Shown piece after piece: positions 23,300 through 36,500 of a stretch of DNA of 64,000 bases. Below the pieces are notes generated by a model, which did not search any database, was not told the origin of the DNA, and was given only the letters and a program-made list of their open reading frames with translations. The position numbers and the translations under genes are program-made. How positions within the stretch are numbered: position 1 is the stretch's first letter; the number at the start of each line of letters is the position of its first letter. This DNA comes from Acanthosoma haemorrhoidale (Eukaryota; Arthropoda; Insecta; Hemiptera; Acanthosomatidae), in contig OV884015.1 of NCBI GenBank assembly GCA_930367205.1, positions 33,161,288 through 33,225,287 on the forward strand. Reading direction: 5' to 3'.

Positions 23300-23432
23300 C
23301 CTATTCCCTTTTTTTTTTTTCTTTTTTTTCCCTTTGATAGCCCCTTTAAATTTACAGATAATTATAATATATAATTATAGATCCTCAGGTGAATCTATTC
23401 CTATTCCCGTATGGGGCAGATCCTCAAATGGA
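23300..23432 (-). mobile_element. LINE J3 3' terminus with poly(A)
   Basis: On the plus strand a long T-rich run (23311-23332) precedes CTTTGATAGCCCCTTTAAATT and AGATCCTCA, matching 6310-6365. Read on the minus strand this is the J3 3' terminus (AAAGGGGCTATCAAAGGG then poly(A)). Confidence 0.65.
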
Positions 23433-26400
23433 ATAGAAAGGATTAAAAAAAAATGTCAATGTTCCCACAGTTAGAACATAACGTCTATTGTACAACAGCA
23501 CTTTGAAACATTTTCATGAGCGAAACAAGCATTAGCATTAATCAATTTATGAAACATATCAGTGACAGTGAAAAATTCTACATAAGTAAAATAATAAACA
23601 ACAATGTCGAAAGTATGCGATTATTAATAATATAAAAACTATAACTATTATACAACCACCAATAGAATAAAAACTTAAATATATATCAAAATATAAGTAA
23701 AACAAATAAATGCCGTGAATAAGCCAAACATATGAAAGAGTGCGATGCTGTAAACACTTGTGCATAGTAAAACTCATGACGTGAAGACCCCTGGAAAAAA
23801 ATAAATAAATAAAAGACCCCTGGAACAGTCGACTTTTTGTCTTTATCCTTTGAAGTAAGGGTGCAAAACAGCCAAAAAATGTATATTAAAAAATGAATCA
23901 GTCACATACTTACTGAATGAATGAGAGTAAAAGGTAAATTTAATTATAAGGGTGAAAGGAGCAGGTACTGAATCCTTGGCTCAATATTGTACTTGAGTGA
24001 GTGGAGGAGGGCTGAGGTGATTAGGGCTTGGCCCTTTTTTGTCCTTGCAGAAGGACCTAGGGCCCAGGAGGGTCTATTAGCAGCACCTTCTTCCTCTGCC
24101 AGCGGGCTCATCTCCAGGCCCTCCTATGGTCAAGTGATTACCAGCAACTCTTAATGGTCTGAAAAACTTGCCTTTAATTTACAGAACGGAATGTGAGTGT
24201 TCGCTTTTTACCACTGATACGATATGATAAAATAAAAAATAGTTAAATCTGTGATAAAACCACCCACGAGCCTGGTTGTCGCCATAGTTGGTAGGTGGCG
24301 CTAGGTTGTTACCGTAAGCAGTAGTACTCAACACTTTGAACCATTCACGTGGTATTACAGTGATTATTAGTGGCAGATGTACATAACAATTTCCTGGCCC
24401 AACATAGTTCTGTAGCATAAATAAACTAGGTACCATTTCCTATAATTATTGTTCCTATATATTTTTTGGCTTATCAAAAGCGCCAAATAAACAACACCTT
24501 TGTCTCTAAAACATAATGAAGTGTGGAATTTGTTTTATGAACATCTTTATCATAAAATGAGCCAGGAGTTTAAAATGTTCAGTCTTATATTTCTAGCTAT
24601 ATTTATAGAGAGTGAGGATTGAGCTCAGGACCTCAGTGGCAAGGTTAAATATCGAGGTCCCAAAGCTTAAAATTTATTATTAAAGTGCCTTCCGCCACAA
24701 ATTTTGACCGGAATAACTCTTACAAAATGCAATGACGAGTAGTATAATACACATGACATTAGACTTAAATAAATCAGTTCCGTTTCATTAACTTATAACA
24801 TTTTTCATGTCAGCGCTAGAAGCTTTTTAAAAAATGAAGCTATAAATTTCGCGTGGTAAAATACATACTGGAGGACGTTACCAAACAAAAATTTTAAAAT
24901 AGGTGTTGAGAACCATAGGGATAAGAAAAATAGAAAATCCACCTGCCATCTTGCGGCAAGGGGAGAAAACTACTGGTATTTGTTTTGCCTCTGGAGAGAG
25001 GTTTTAAGGGACGCCGTTGAGAAGGTAGCATTATGTAACTTTGCTTGTAGTTGACTTTTATATATGTGTTTATTAGTTAGTTAGTGTAGTAGAGTGTTAG
25101 TTGAGTTTAGTTTATGTGTATAATGTATAAAAATAGAGCGTATATAATAATTAACATCTGGGTTTGTAGTATATATTGTATTAAATCATAAGCTTACATT
25201 TATTTTTAATGTGAAATGTTTTTGTTAGCTTTGTTAATTCATTCAGCTATGTTTATTTATTGTTTTAAGTTAGGATTGTGAATAGTTTTGTGTATTAGAG
25301 TACTTTAAGTACAGACGTGCCAGGTTAAACAGAACAATGCTGCCCTGTTGATTGTAAATAATAACTATTGATACGTCTTACCTCCTTGTAATAAACGGTG
25401 TATATGTATATAATCTCATTTGTGTATATTGCGTATTTATTCTAAATATAGTATATTAGTGCACTTAATCTAATTTGTGTTGCATAAATATAGTATATTT
25501 CTGTATATAGTATATTTCATTGTAGAGACAAACAACAGTAACTGATTATGTTTCATGAAAATCTCTTAATTGATAATATAAGGATTTTTTCTGTTCGATA
25601 TTGTCTTGAATATTATAAATAAATGAACATACTTATAACGTGCCATTTTGAAGGTTTCCCCCATGGGCCTGTCGTTCTATGTGTAATGGTCTATCCTGCT
25701 TAAATTAGAGATATGAAAATTTACATAGAAACCCTATTTGACATCGTTAAAGAGTGAAACATTTAGCCATCTCCATTAGCAATATATAACTTTTATTTTA
25801 ATTTTTCAAACTATAATTACGTAGTAATTAAAACTGTCAAAGGTGTATTCGCAATTTTTTTGAGGCTCCGATTTCATATATCTTGTTTAGATGTTCACAT
25901 GATGTTTCCTTACATTCAAAAACAGATACATAAGCAATTTAGTGTGTCTCCGTTTGTGTCCTGTTCGTTGTCCTCCCCCAAACCCCACTAGCTATTTTTA
26001 AAAAAAATTAGGAGTTGCTTAGTTAGGGGTACCAATAGAAGACATTGGAAAACAAGCAAGAAAAAGGCCTGTGACAAGGTAACCTCGAAATGCGAGTGAA
26101 ATTAATTGAAAAAAAAATGACTGTGCTCTCCCAATAGCACTTAGGCAAACAAGTACAACGAGGATTTGAAGCCGAGATACTTAGCTTTCGTTTTGTATCA
26201 GAGTTTGGAAAATATTCTCATCACTATGGTAAATGCATTGCGAAATACAAAAAACCTGTACCAAAGTAAACTAATAATAAAGCTACTTTATGAAAATTGA
26301 ATAATGTTCATTATAACTGTCAATAAACCGTAATAAACAGACTTATCTACTTATATTATTATTGCATATTTTCTGTAATCTGGATTCAACGAATTTCTTG

Positions 26401-27477
26401 TTTAGCTATGTGATTTTCCCGGTAACAATGTACAAAGTTTACAAAAAGAACCTAATAAATCAAAAAGAAAACTTATGGAGGAACAATCAAAATTTAAACT
26501 TTGATGTTAATTACGAAACAGATTTTGGGAACCTTAGTACTATTTTTGAACAAATTGTAAACAAATGGGTTTTATTAACTACTAGGGGGCGCCGCCCCCT
26601 GTTCGCTTCCGTGCCGGACCCAGTCACCTGTTGTAGGAATAACAGGTTGAAATAGTTAAGAGAAATATATCTCTATTATATGTATCAGCTTTAAACGTAA
26701 GACGGGGAAACAATAAATACCCTCAATTTATAAACTAAATAAATAAGTATTATTTTAAAGTTTTGGATTTGCAAAAAATATTTAAAATTAATTAACAGCT
26801 GATTTATACACTACGCTTTTGTTTTCAATATGGTTATTATAATAAAACAATAACGAACTATTGTATGTAATAGAGAGCTATACTTAATACCACAGGTACC
26901 AATAAACCAGTTTTCTGATTTATTTAAAAATAGATTTAGGTTAATTATGAAACCTTTTCATAATGGTTTATTTGCATTTCAATATTTTCATTTTTTTTTT
27001 TTTTTCGAATTGATAGAGTAACCCTATATAAATCAAATTACTAATGATAGCAAAAATGTGGTTATAAACAAATATGTCAGGTTTATTATTTCACAAAATC
27101 TGTATTGCCAGTTATTCTTCCTATATTTTAATTGTATTTCATAACATCCAAATGATATTATTTAGTTGTTAAAATTCTATTTTGTATTATATTATCAAAC
27201 ATACATACGAAGTACACATGTTGTGTTACGGATTTAAATATTAAGAAGAGGCTCAGTCAAGCTTTACTTGACAAACCACACGAAAAAAAAATGATTAGGT
27301 GACTGATCTACGAATCTGTTAGTTTTCCACGGGATATCGAGCCCACTGTAGAATGTTTGTATACAAACAGTGGCGGGACGTAGTTGCCCCCGTTTGACGG
27401 ATTATCGGGTATTAGCCGGGGCACGCGGTAGGTGGCTGGTGCCCTGATAGACAGATGATCCCCCGAAGATTGTGCTC
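23433..27477. other. Upstream intergenic DNA of the transporter, nothing recognised
   Basis: AT-rich. The 97-codon frame at 26362-26655 contains a GC-rich hairpin (26584-26600) and no family I know. The stretch 27300-27477 is more balanced in composition and lies just before the TATA box, so it may hold proximal regulatory sites. Nothing specific is identified. Confidence 0.4.
26584..26600. other. GC-rich perfect hairpin
   Basis: AGGGGGC, loop GCC, GCCCCCT: seven G/C-rich pairs in otherwise AT-rich DNA. Function unknown. Confidence 0.5.
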
Positions 27478-27513
27478 TATATATCCCGTTATTGGCATGG
27501 AGGCGGTTACAGT
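27478..27513 (+). promoter_or_regulatory. Core promoter: TATA box plus initiator for the sugar transporter
   Basis: TATATAT lies at 27478-27484. A CAGT initiator-like site at 27510-27513 puts the probable start A at 27511, about 33 bases downstream of the TATA box, which is the usual spacing. This would leave a short 5' UTR of about 37 bases before the ATG at 27548. Inferred from spacing and motif only; no transcript data. Confidence 0.5.
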
Positions 27514-27547
27514 TCAGCAGTGAACAGCCATTTGGAAAACATCTGCG
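27511..27547 (+). other. Probable 5' UTR of the sugar transporter
   Basis: The stretch runs from the inferred start site to the ATG. The start codon context (GCG before ATGG) is acceptable, with G at +4. No upstream ATG falls inside this short leader. Depends on the promoter call. Confidence 0.4.
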
Positions 27548-30500
27548 ATGGTAGGAGTAGCGAACACCAGTAGAGGGGGTAACACCAGCAGTAGCGGCAA
27601 CAACAGAGATCAGACCGTCACAGACATGGGATTGGACACCAAGGTGGAGATGAGGCCGCTCTCGAGGGTGGTCGTTCTGACGGGAGTTGGCCCTTCAGTG
27701 TCCGGCAAGGGCAGTCAGTACTTAGCTGCAGCCATAGGTATGTATCTGCATATCTAGTATTTGATTACGTACATCATACATATATATTTAAATCAAATCC
27801 ATAACACGACTGAATAGACAAGGCCGACCAAGGTTGTCGCTTAAGTTGCTAGGTAGCGCTGAGGAGCTGTTCAGAGCTATGCTGATACCCATCAACCGTT
27901 ATTTGCCTTTTATAAAAAGATTATTTTTAAGGATTAAAATTGTATACATAAACTTGTTGATCCAAGGAACATACCCTAGTTTTTCGTTATTTATATAAAA
28001 AAAATGAAATAAATATAGTCGAAATAAAGGAAGTAGGAAATGAAAAGTACTTTTGAACAAATAAATTTCTTTTTTAACATTCGAAAAAGATAATGAATAC
28101 ACAATTTCACTTTTGGCTACCAGGTACGTCAATCATTAAAAGGTTTAAAGTGTAAGCTCATAGCTCACTGTCAATATAATTATGCATTTATTAATGACCA
28201 GTTCCTGATCATTGTGTACACAATCATTTTCTCATTTGCATCAATTTTCTGTAACTACTTCAACAAATCTTAAACACCTTGCCAATAATTTTTTTTTTTA
28301 ATACTTCACCAACAACACTTTTTCCGCCAAGTATTGCCTAAAATTTCGTTATCATTTTTGTCTCTTTTTGAACCACGCAAAAATAGAATATAAATGATAC
28401 TTATTTTTCGAAAAATATATCCACCTTTTCTATCTCAAAGTCATTTTTTAAAAAGTAATTGCAATACTGTATTACCTTTATTTTGGTTATCTAGAGAGTT
28501 TTCGTCACTTTTTTTTCTCTCATTTTCCCTTATGAGGCTGAGTAAAACCGTCTACCCTAAAAAAAATATCACGTAAAAAGCCGGGAAAGCAAATATGCTA
28601 AATGTATATTAAATTACTACCAGGTATTTTATGCTTAGGCGTCACTAGCCCTAAATTGAGGTACAAATCAGGACCTAAAATCTGTAACGGAGGTCGAGCC
28701 GGATTTAACACTGATCGGTTTGAGAGTATGCTGTTATATATTTTATCAGAGGCGGCCCGAAGCCTAATTTATGGTCTGGAGAGGAAAAATAAATCTTTCT
28801 CAGCTGGAGAAAAGAGCTCAGGACAGCCTAACTTGGTTGTGCTGGAGGATGGTGGGGGTTTTGCTGAGCAGGCTAATATTGGCGGAAACGTTATCATCAA
28901 TTATTGACCTGTCAAATATTAATATAGAAAGGATAAGGCTTTCGCCATTGCAATAAAAAAAAAATTTAATAAATATTTAAAAAGCATTTTACCTTAAAAT
29001 ATAAATTATTTTGTTCGGTTGATTAAAGAAATACTTGGAACCGATGTAAGACACTAGTCGTAATTTACAAAATAATTTCCTCCTAACTCTCCAGATCAAC
29101 GTTTTTGAGGAACACAACATCAATTATTGATAATTAATTATTTTACTGACAAAACGGTTTTCTTGATTACTTGGCCGTTGATTTACGATGTCATATTGCG
29201 TACCTACGACACGTGACGGAAAACCGATCTAGATGCTGGCCAACAACCGTGCAATTGTCACTAAAGGGCCTCTTAGTGGCCAAATGCCTACGTGATAGTG
29301 TTTCGTAGTCAAGTGACCAATTTCCCACTGTCTCTCTACCTAAGTCATGCCATCAAATTAACTTCCCGTCTATTAGTATGGAAATGGTCCAATCCACTTG
29401 CCAAATGCCGCTTGTAAGAGATATTTTGTTGACTTCTGTCGTTAACTGTTGCCTTTGTTTGTTTATTTTGGGTATGACAGTCCAGTATCGAGGTAGGGGG
29501 GGAGGGTATTGAAGGATAATATCAACATCTAACTACAAGATATTTCTCAATCAATACGGCCAATCTCGGCCAGACTTTCAACTAGGAATTGAAATTGTAA
29601 AAGCATATTACACAATACTTCGGCATATACTGAAAAATGACAATTAAATACAAGTTTCAAGTACCGTTGTGCTTCTTTTTGAGCCTTCGTAACTCACGAC
29701 TCTCTATTATAGAAACAGTTTGAGATAAAAAAAAAAACATGATTTCTCCCACACGGTTAACTCATGGACATATTTCTAGTTGTATTCGATTTATAATACA
29801 TCTATATAATTCAATGAGAGCTTTTAATTAAAGCTATCTTAATTTTACGTCTTGAGATAACAATAAACACGACAGTCGGGTTTTTTATCACAGTTTTTTT
29901 ATTCAGTCCGTCACCTGATGCTCAGGTCTGCAATGATAGTTCAATGTTCCCGGATCGATGACAAATATATCGATAACAACCCAGTATATATGGGTTTATA
30001 GTTCACCATTGTTTATTTCCTAGAGAACATTGAAATCAGTGGGATTATTACTTAAATTTTAAGACGTATTTTAATACAAACTTATCAAATGTTGTGAATA
30101 TTAGTATCGGGTCATTTAATAATTATTATTAATCCTCTATTTGAGTAAATTTACCGTTTCAACGTTTTATCTTATTATAACGGCTTTGCAAATTTAAAAA
30201 CTCATGGACAAGTGACCTGCCTATTTTTTTCATTATATTCAGTTCACCTATAATGGCTAAATTTTATTATTATTAATAATTAACTCAATCATACTTTCCA
30301 AATAAAAAAATAATACGTTGTATGCGTTTGGAAATACCTTTGAATATTCATACTTTCCTCAAAATTAAGAGGGAAATTATTATGAATATATTTTTTTAAA
30401 TTTGACTTAAATGGAGTCATTTTCGAGATCGCTACTCTCGGGCAGGCTCCACTTGGCTTGGAATTAATCGACGTATCCCGTCCCCAGTCCAACAGTCCTA

Positions 30501-33500
30501 TACCTATCCCTGTCCAAGAGATATCCAGATTGGACGTTATCGGGATGACGCCTACTCCCGAATCCTCCTATCTCCGGCTGGATTAAGGGAATACAATCAA
30601 AGGCCTCCTAATGAACCACGAACCAGGCCAAGCCATTAATACTCCATCAGGCGCCCCAGCCCGGATAGCAATCACGAATTATGTCTTTTCGACCATTCAT
30701 GACGATATCGATACAGCCACTCAATTATCCAATTTGCAGTATCCGGCGGTTCCCAACATGTTACAACAGTCTAGAATATTCTACGTGAACATGCTGTTAT
30801 ATGTCTAACATCGCCCAATGTTCGCGTCCTATTGTGCCCAGAAGCGATTTCGATCTGCGATATATCGAAGACTATTTCTTTAAAATGTTCACCGAGTTTT
30901 ATAAGTTTGGTAAATGATTCTATTTATTGTCTTCTAATTTTCTTACAAGGTAATACGGGGTAGTTTTTTATAAACGAACGGTTCAATTCAAGCTCTCCAG
31001 CAAATTTATTTATTTAATTATGAATGCTGTGCCAAAATTCAGGCATCTTCGTTGCTTTATGGTGATTACAAGATCTCCAATAAAACTATTAAGAACAAGT
31101 AATTTGTCATTTGATAAAATTTGTTAACAATTACATGATATTCTATGTTGTTAATAATATTAATGGTATCTTATGACAATTTTGAAGTCATGAAGATGCT
31201 GTAACAAATTTCAAGAAACCATCCTTTCTTATTGATTTCACTTTTGAGTTTTACTTGTATCTAATTTAGAATAACGAAACTAAAAGAAGTAGTAGTGACG
31301 TAAAATTGAGCAGGGCATTATCTTATATTTATATTTCACCAATTCATTTCAATTTTAAACTACTCTAGCAAATCACCTTGGGTTACGTATTAATACGTAT
31401 AGACAGACTGTCTACCCTCGGGCTCTGCAATAGTTCAATCATTCTCTATGACGGAAGAAATTATCTACAATCCACTCCATTAGTTGTTTAGCTAAAGATT
31501 CATTAGAACAAATACTTGAACAAGTGCAAACTACCACCTTCGTCACACAGTCTATTTGAGAAAGTCAACACTGATAAGTTGTTGTCGAGGAAATCGCTTG
31601 CGTGAGCAATCATATTTTCATTAAGTAGTGACATAACTTGTTATGGATCAAAATTGTTGTTATAGCCTCGCAATAATCTCAAACGAAGTCTAATTATAAA
31701 CGATAAATTAGGTCGAATATCTTGCGTCAGACGATATTCTTAATTAAAAGTGCAAAGAAAAAGATGGTTCGATGTCCGTTTTTTTTTTAAGAACCACTGA
31801 CTATCCTTCTGTTGCAGCCGGTATAAAATTGCTTGCTATTCACGTACAAAATAAAAGAATTCCGAGCTAGTTTAACGCGAATTCGCGAGTGCTTGAATAC
31901 TAATGAGGTATTTATTCACCTTGACAGTGATAATGATTTTTTTTTTCTCTCCGATCAAAATTAGATTCGCTTCACCGCCCGTCATCAAGGCGATTTCCGC
32001 TCCAGCTGACTCCTTAATTCCAATCGGACTTTCGCAATAGTTATATTGTCCATACTGGAAAATGTAAGAAGTTCGTGACCTCGTGTATTGGAAGGAGAAA
32101 CGGGCATTGTTGAAGAAGCGGCTGCCCCCAAGGGTATGGCAGCATCCCCAGGGCCCGAGGTAATGAGGTAATCTGCCAACCACAGCATTAGCACCTCGCT
32201 CCCGCTCTGTGAATATTAACGGATCTCTTAAAGTGCTACTGCTCCTGCTAAAGTGAAGGCACCCAACTCAAAGTTTAAACTGTTAACAGCATTTCGGGGG
32301 TAGATGCGTAAAACTGACCATACCACCTCCAAAGAAATATATTTACACCCTTTTCCAACGGTATACGCGCAGTATCATTAGCTGTATCCGTAAAGAAGTA
32401 GTGAATTGATACGAGATAACAATAAAAACAAATTACAAGGGTTTCATAGAACTCGATGCTTCTTCATGAAATATTCTAATTAAATTTAAAATACTAAGGT
32501 ACAATTTTTTTTAAACTTATTGTAAACAAATTCAATTCGGGGTTGGCTCATCATCAAGAAAATTCTACGTGAAAAAAACAGGTCTCATTTCTCAAACTAA
32601 TAGCATTTTTCTACAAACCCTATAAACAATTGAAAGATATGACTTTATTATGTACGTTATTAATAATATATGGCGATATAAATTTAAAAAAAGTTCTGAG
32701 ATCTAACTTTGTTCATTTATTAATTCGTTTTATTTTTTTAGAATTAGAGCTTTTGAAAATTTTCAGGGAAAGAGATGAAAATTGATAAATTTCACCAGTC
32801 CCCAGCTAGTTTTTTTTTTTTTTACATAAAAAAAAATTAGTTTATAACTGACATAAAAACATTGAATTGAAAATAGTTTAATGAAATAAATGCTTGATGT
32901 AACGAATTTAAAAAGTCTATTGATCCTTCGATAAGCGAATAACTATTTGCTTAAAATCTTCTAAATCATCTGTCGCGTACATAACTCATATATCCATCGT
33001 TGTTCGTCACAGTTTGCTGTTTGCTCAAATCAAGTACGTGGAACTAATCAAGCCGGTCGCTTATCGCTTATGATAAGCAGCAATGGTGAAGTCCCGAGAC
33101 AAGTTAGACATCTAATCACAACTTGTTCCCAAGTTGACATGGCTTGTCTGAAACAGACATCGGTTCCTAGCACTCACAACATATATGGTTGGTAACGATG
33201 TCAAAACCTGCCAAATCAACTATTCCGCTTTGTTCTGGGAAACTTCCAAAGCGTCCAATGTGTTTATTTAATCGCAGTAGGCATTAAATGCAGTGGATAT
33301 ATTATTTACTTCTCAGATACACTCGATGACTGGAGTAAGGAGAATTAATCTACGTTTGCATGGGTGTAATCTATAGATGTAGTTGCATAATTGTTTACCG
33401 TCAAGCTCTTGTAGCTCACTAAACATGTCGTACTGTTGGCAAGAGACGAAGTTCGACGATCTAGAACCTTCATTCATTCATTTATTTTTAAAACCGGTAT

Positions 33501-36500
33501 GTCCGGGTATTGTATAACCGGTTGAACAAACATCAACAAATTAAAATATTTTATGATGTAATTCCATTATTAAATGTAGTGACGAATTCTTTATTGGCCA
33601 CAATAGGAAGGGATTTAATTCAAATCATATAATAGGCAACAGTGAATTCCATGTTTTCATACACTGCGCACTTGTACATGTTTAATCCACATAAATGAAG
33701 TTAGCTGTAATGAAGTACCATTTACCATGACGGTGAAAAATAGTAGTAGGCTTTACTATCATACAGGTTTGAGGGGGGGGGGAGTATTTTTTCACATAAG
33801 TATTTTCCGTCCATATTCTGTATTGTTTTCTTCACAAGTATTTAATGATTTTTTTTACCCGCTCTAAACTGATTTTTAATACCTCTCCCTTAAATTGTAC
33901 GTCCTTCATTATTACAACCAATTATTACATATTTGAAAGTAATCTTTTAGTGTGACCGCTAAGGATTGTAATATGATTTCATTGGTTATGACTTAGTAGA
34001 TATGATGCCCTGGATATAACCTCCTCGGAAGGGTGCCGACCTATCAGTGATTCGCCCTTTTCCTATGACAGAAGTTGACCTAAAGAGTACCTTTTGCTCA
34101 AGTATTCCCTGGCAGAGCAGGCCGGTCGCTAAAAGGGACGCAATTAGAGACCGCACTTGTCATTCTATTATCTCTTCCCACGGTCCTCACCTCCTCTCTC
34201 CTTGCCCTTTCCTCTTTCAACTCCCTAATGGCCAGTATCCTCTTCACGTTTTATTCTTCCACAGCGCAGAGTTCTTTTTTGTATCATGTACAAAGGAAAT
34301 AAGGGTTGTTTGTAATCGTGTTGTTTTTTTTTGGCCCTTACTTCATAGCAGGCAATCCTGTCAGGTACCGGCACAACTTATTTCAACCACCTTAAATTTA
34401 AAATATGTACCCTATACATTACATTAATGTATCACTTATTTCAAGCTCCTTACATTTCAGAGTGTCTATTTCTTCCTCTAGAGTATTGATGCCAGAATAT
34501 GTAGCATGCTGACTTCTAACGTAACCTGGATTCCATTCCCGAACCCCTAAGGGTATTTACTCGTTGCATGTTCTCACTCTCGTGAGGATAAATGAGTAGT
34601 GAATCCGGTTTAGAAGTCCAAAATAAAGGTTGAGAATTGACAACCCTCAGTGCTACCTACCAAAAACGGTGGCAACCCCCGGTTGACTCAACTATTTCAT
34701 GCGCTGTTGTGCCATGGATTTATTTATAGACGATAGATCAATTAATGTATTTTTGCAATAGAATAGCGATAAGTCTTGTCTTTTTTTTTTGAGATATCGT
34801 CGGAAAGATTCATTTTTTTTTTTTAAGTTAAAACCCATGTTTGCTTTTATTAAATATGTGGTAACATTGTTAAGTATTTAATCAAGCTTGTGCACCTCGT
34901 TAGTCTTTGTTATACCACGGTATAATTTATGAGCCTGCTACCTCTGATATTCAAGGCATCGAAAAGACTTTGGTCTCGAGCTATCGATCCGGACACGGAA
35001 AAAACTCAGGACCGATGTCTGCTAAGGAAGGGAAAAACTACTGACGTCAGGAGGGTGGCCGCCATTACGATAATGGGGTGTTTCTTGCCTCTAAGGGTGG
35101 TGACATCCCACCCTTACATCTTCGATGGGGTCTGAACTTGGCCCTTAGGGTCTGCTATTGTGTTTGGGACCGGAAAACATATTAACTAATACCTACACGG
35201 AAACCAACAAAGTTTATCCAAATTGACTCATTAACGAACTCAAAAAAAATACTGTTATAACTATTTAACATTATACTGGGACCATAAAGATTTGATCCAC
35301 CAAGTACGGCTCTTTTAACACAAATCGAAGTTACACTCAAGGCACACCTGATCGCATATTGCGTAACTCCTCACTTATACAAACGTCAGGGTTGTAAAGA
35401 CTATCTATTGAGAACCGCACATATTTTTTACAGGTTCTCTAAAGTAGGTTAGATAAATTAGCATGTTAACATTTTTCCAGAAATTATTAAACGTAAATTG
35501 GAAAAAAAATTCATTACCATAGTTCAGTAAGGCAAATGCCTATTTGATAAATCCGAGTATTTCGATGAACCGTCACTCGTGGAAAATTACTGTTAATGCG
35601 ATTAAGGGCTGGGTAAATTTTAATTGAGGAGATGAGTTTCTTCGTATTTAATTTTTTTTTATTAAAAAGGTTAAGAAATTCATCTCCTAGGCACAACTTC
35701 CTACTAAGTTTTTTTAAAAGAAAAAAAATTGACCAGCTATCATATTTAAAAGTGAGCCTAAGAGCATATTGCGTAGCAAACTAGAAACATATGAATTCAA
35801 TTTAAATTTGTAAACGCCAATTCTTCCAATTAACTGCCAATTATTGCAACAAATGGAAGAGAATAAGTATTCTAACCATAGATGTTTGAATATTATTTAT
35901 CAGGCTGTACCAAGTAGAATATTGTCTACAGACTACTTTGAAGTTAACATTTAGGTCTTTATGAAACATAATTGGTGATTAAATAGTTAGCCTAGTATTA
36001 CTTAAGACAGGTATATCAATGGGATGGCGTGTCATGAAGTTAATTGTATAGAACTAAACACATAAAATAAACAGCCTTAAATTATTTAAATATATTATTG
36101 ACATTAGGCTGACCTTGTGCTTTCAGTATCCACACTGGCTTTCATGTTCGGCACCTCTATTGGATGGTCTTCTCCAGTTCAGCCACTTCTCGAGAGTGAC
36201 GCAAGCCCTGTGGGAAAACTATCCGCCGAAGACATGTCATGGCTGGCCTCCTTGAACTTCCTTGGTGGTATGGCCGGCACCTTCCTCTGGAGCAGAATAG
36301 CCGACAGGTTTGGCAGGAAGGTCGGAGGATACGCTGTGGCATGTCCCTTCATTATTGGCTGGGGACTGATGGCCACCTCCAGCGAACGCAGCCTGCTCTT
36401 CCTGGGCAGGTTCGTCATTGGCGTGGGTGGCTCAGGGGCCCTCATCCTTGCCCCTACCTACATCAGCGAGATCGCACAAGACAGCATCCGTGGTGCCCTT

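Noticed and set aside
26362..26655. 97-codon open frame with YETDFGNLSTIFEQIVNKW
   Set aside because: No family I can name, no splice or promoter context, and it spans a G/C hairpin; not supported as a gene.
36117..36126. Possible separate intronless transporter starting at GTG 36117
   Set aside because: The bases are a TTTCAG splice acceptor, and the frame lacks helix 1, which exon 1 at 27548 supplies in phase.
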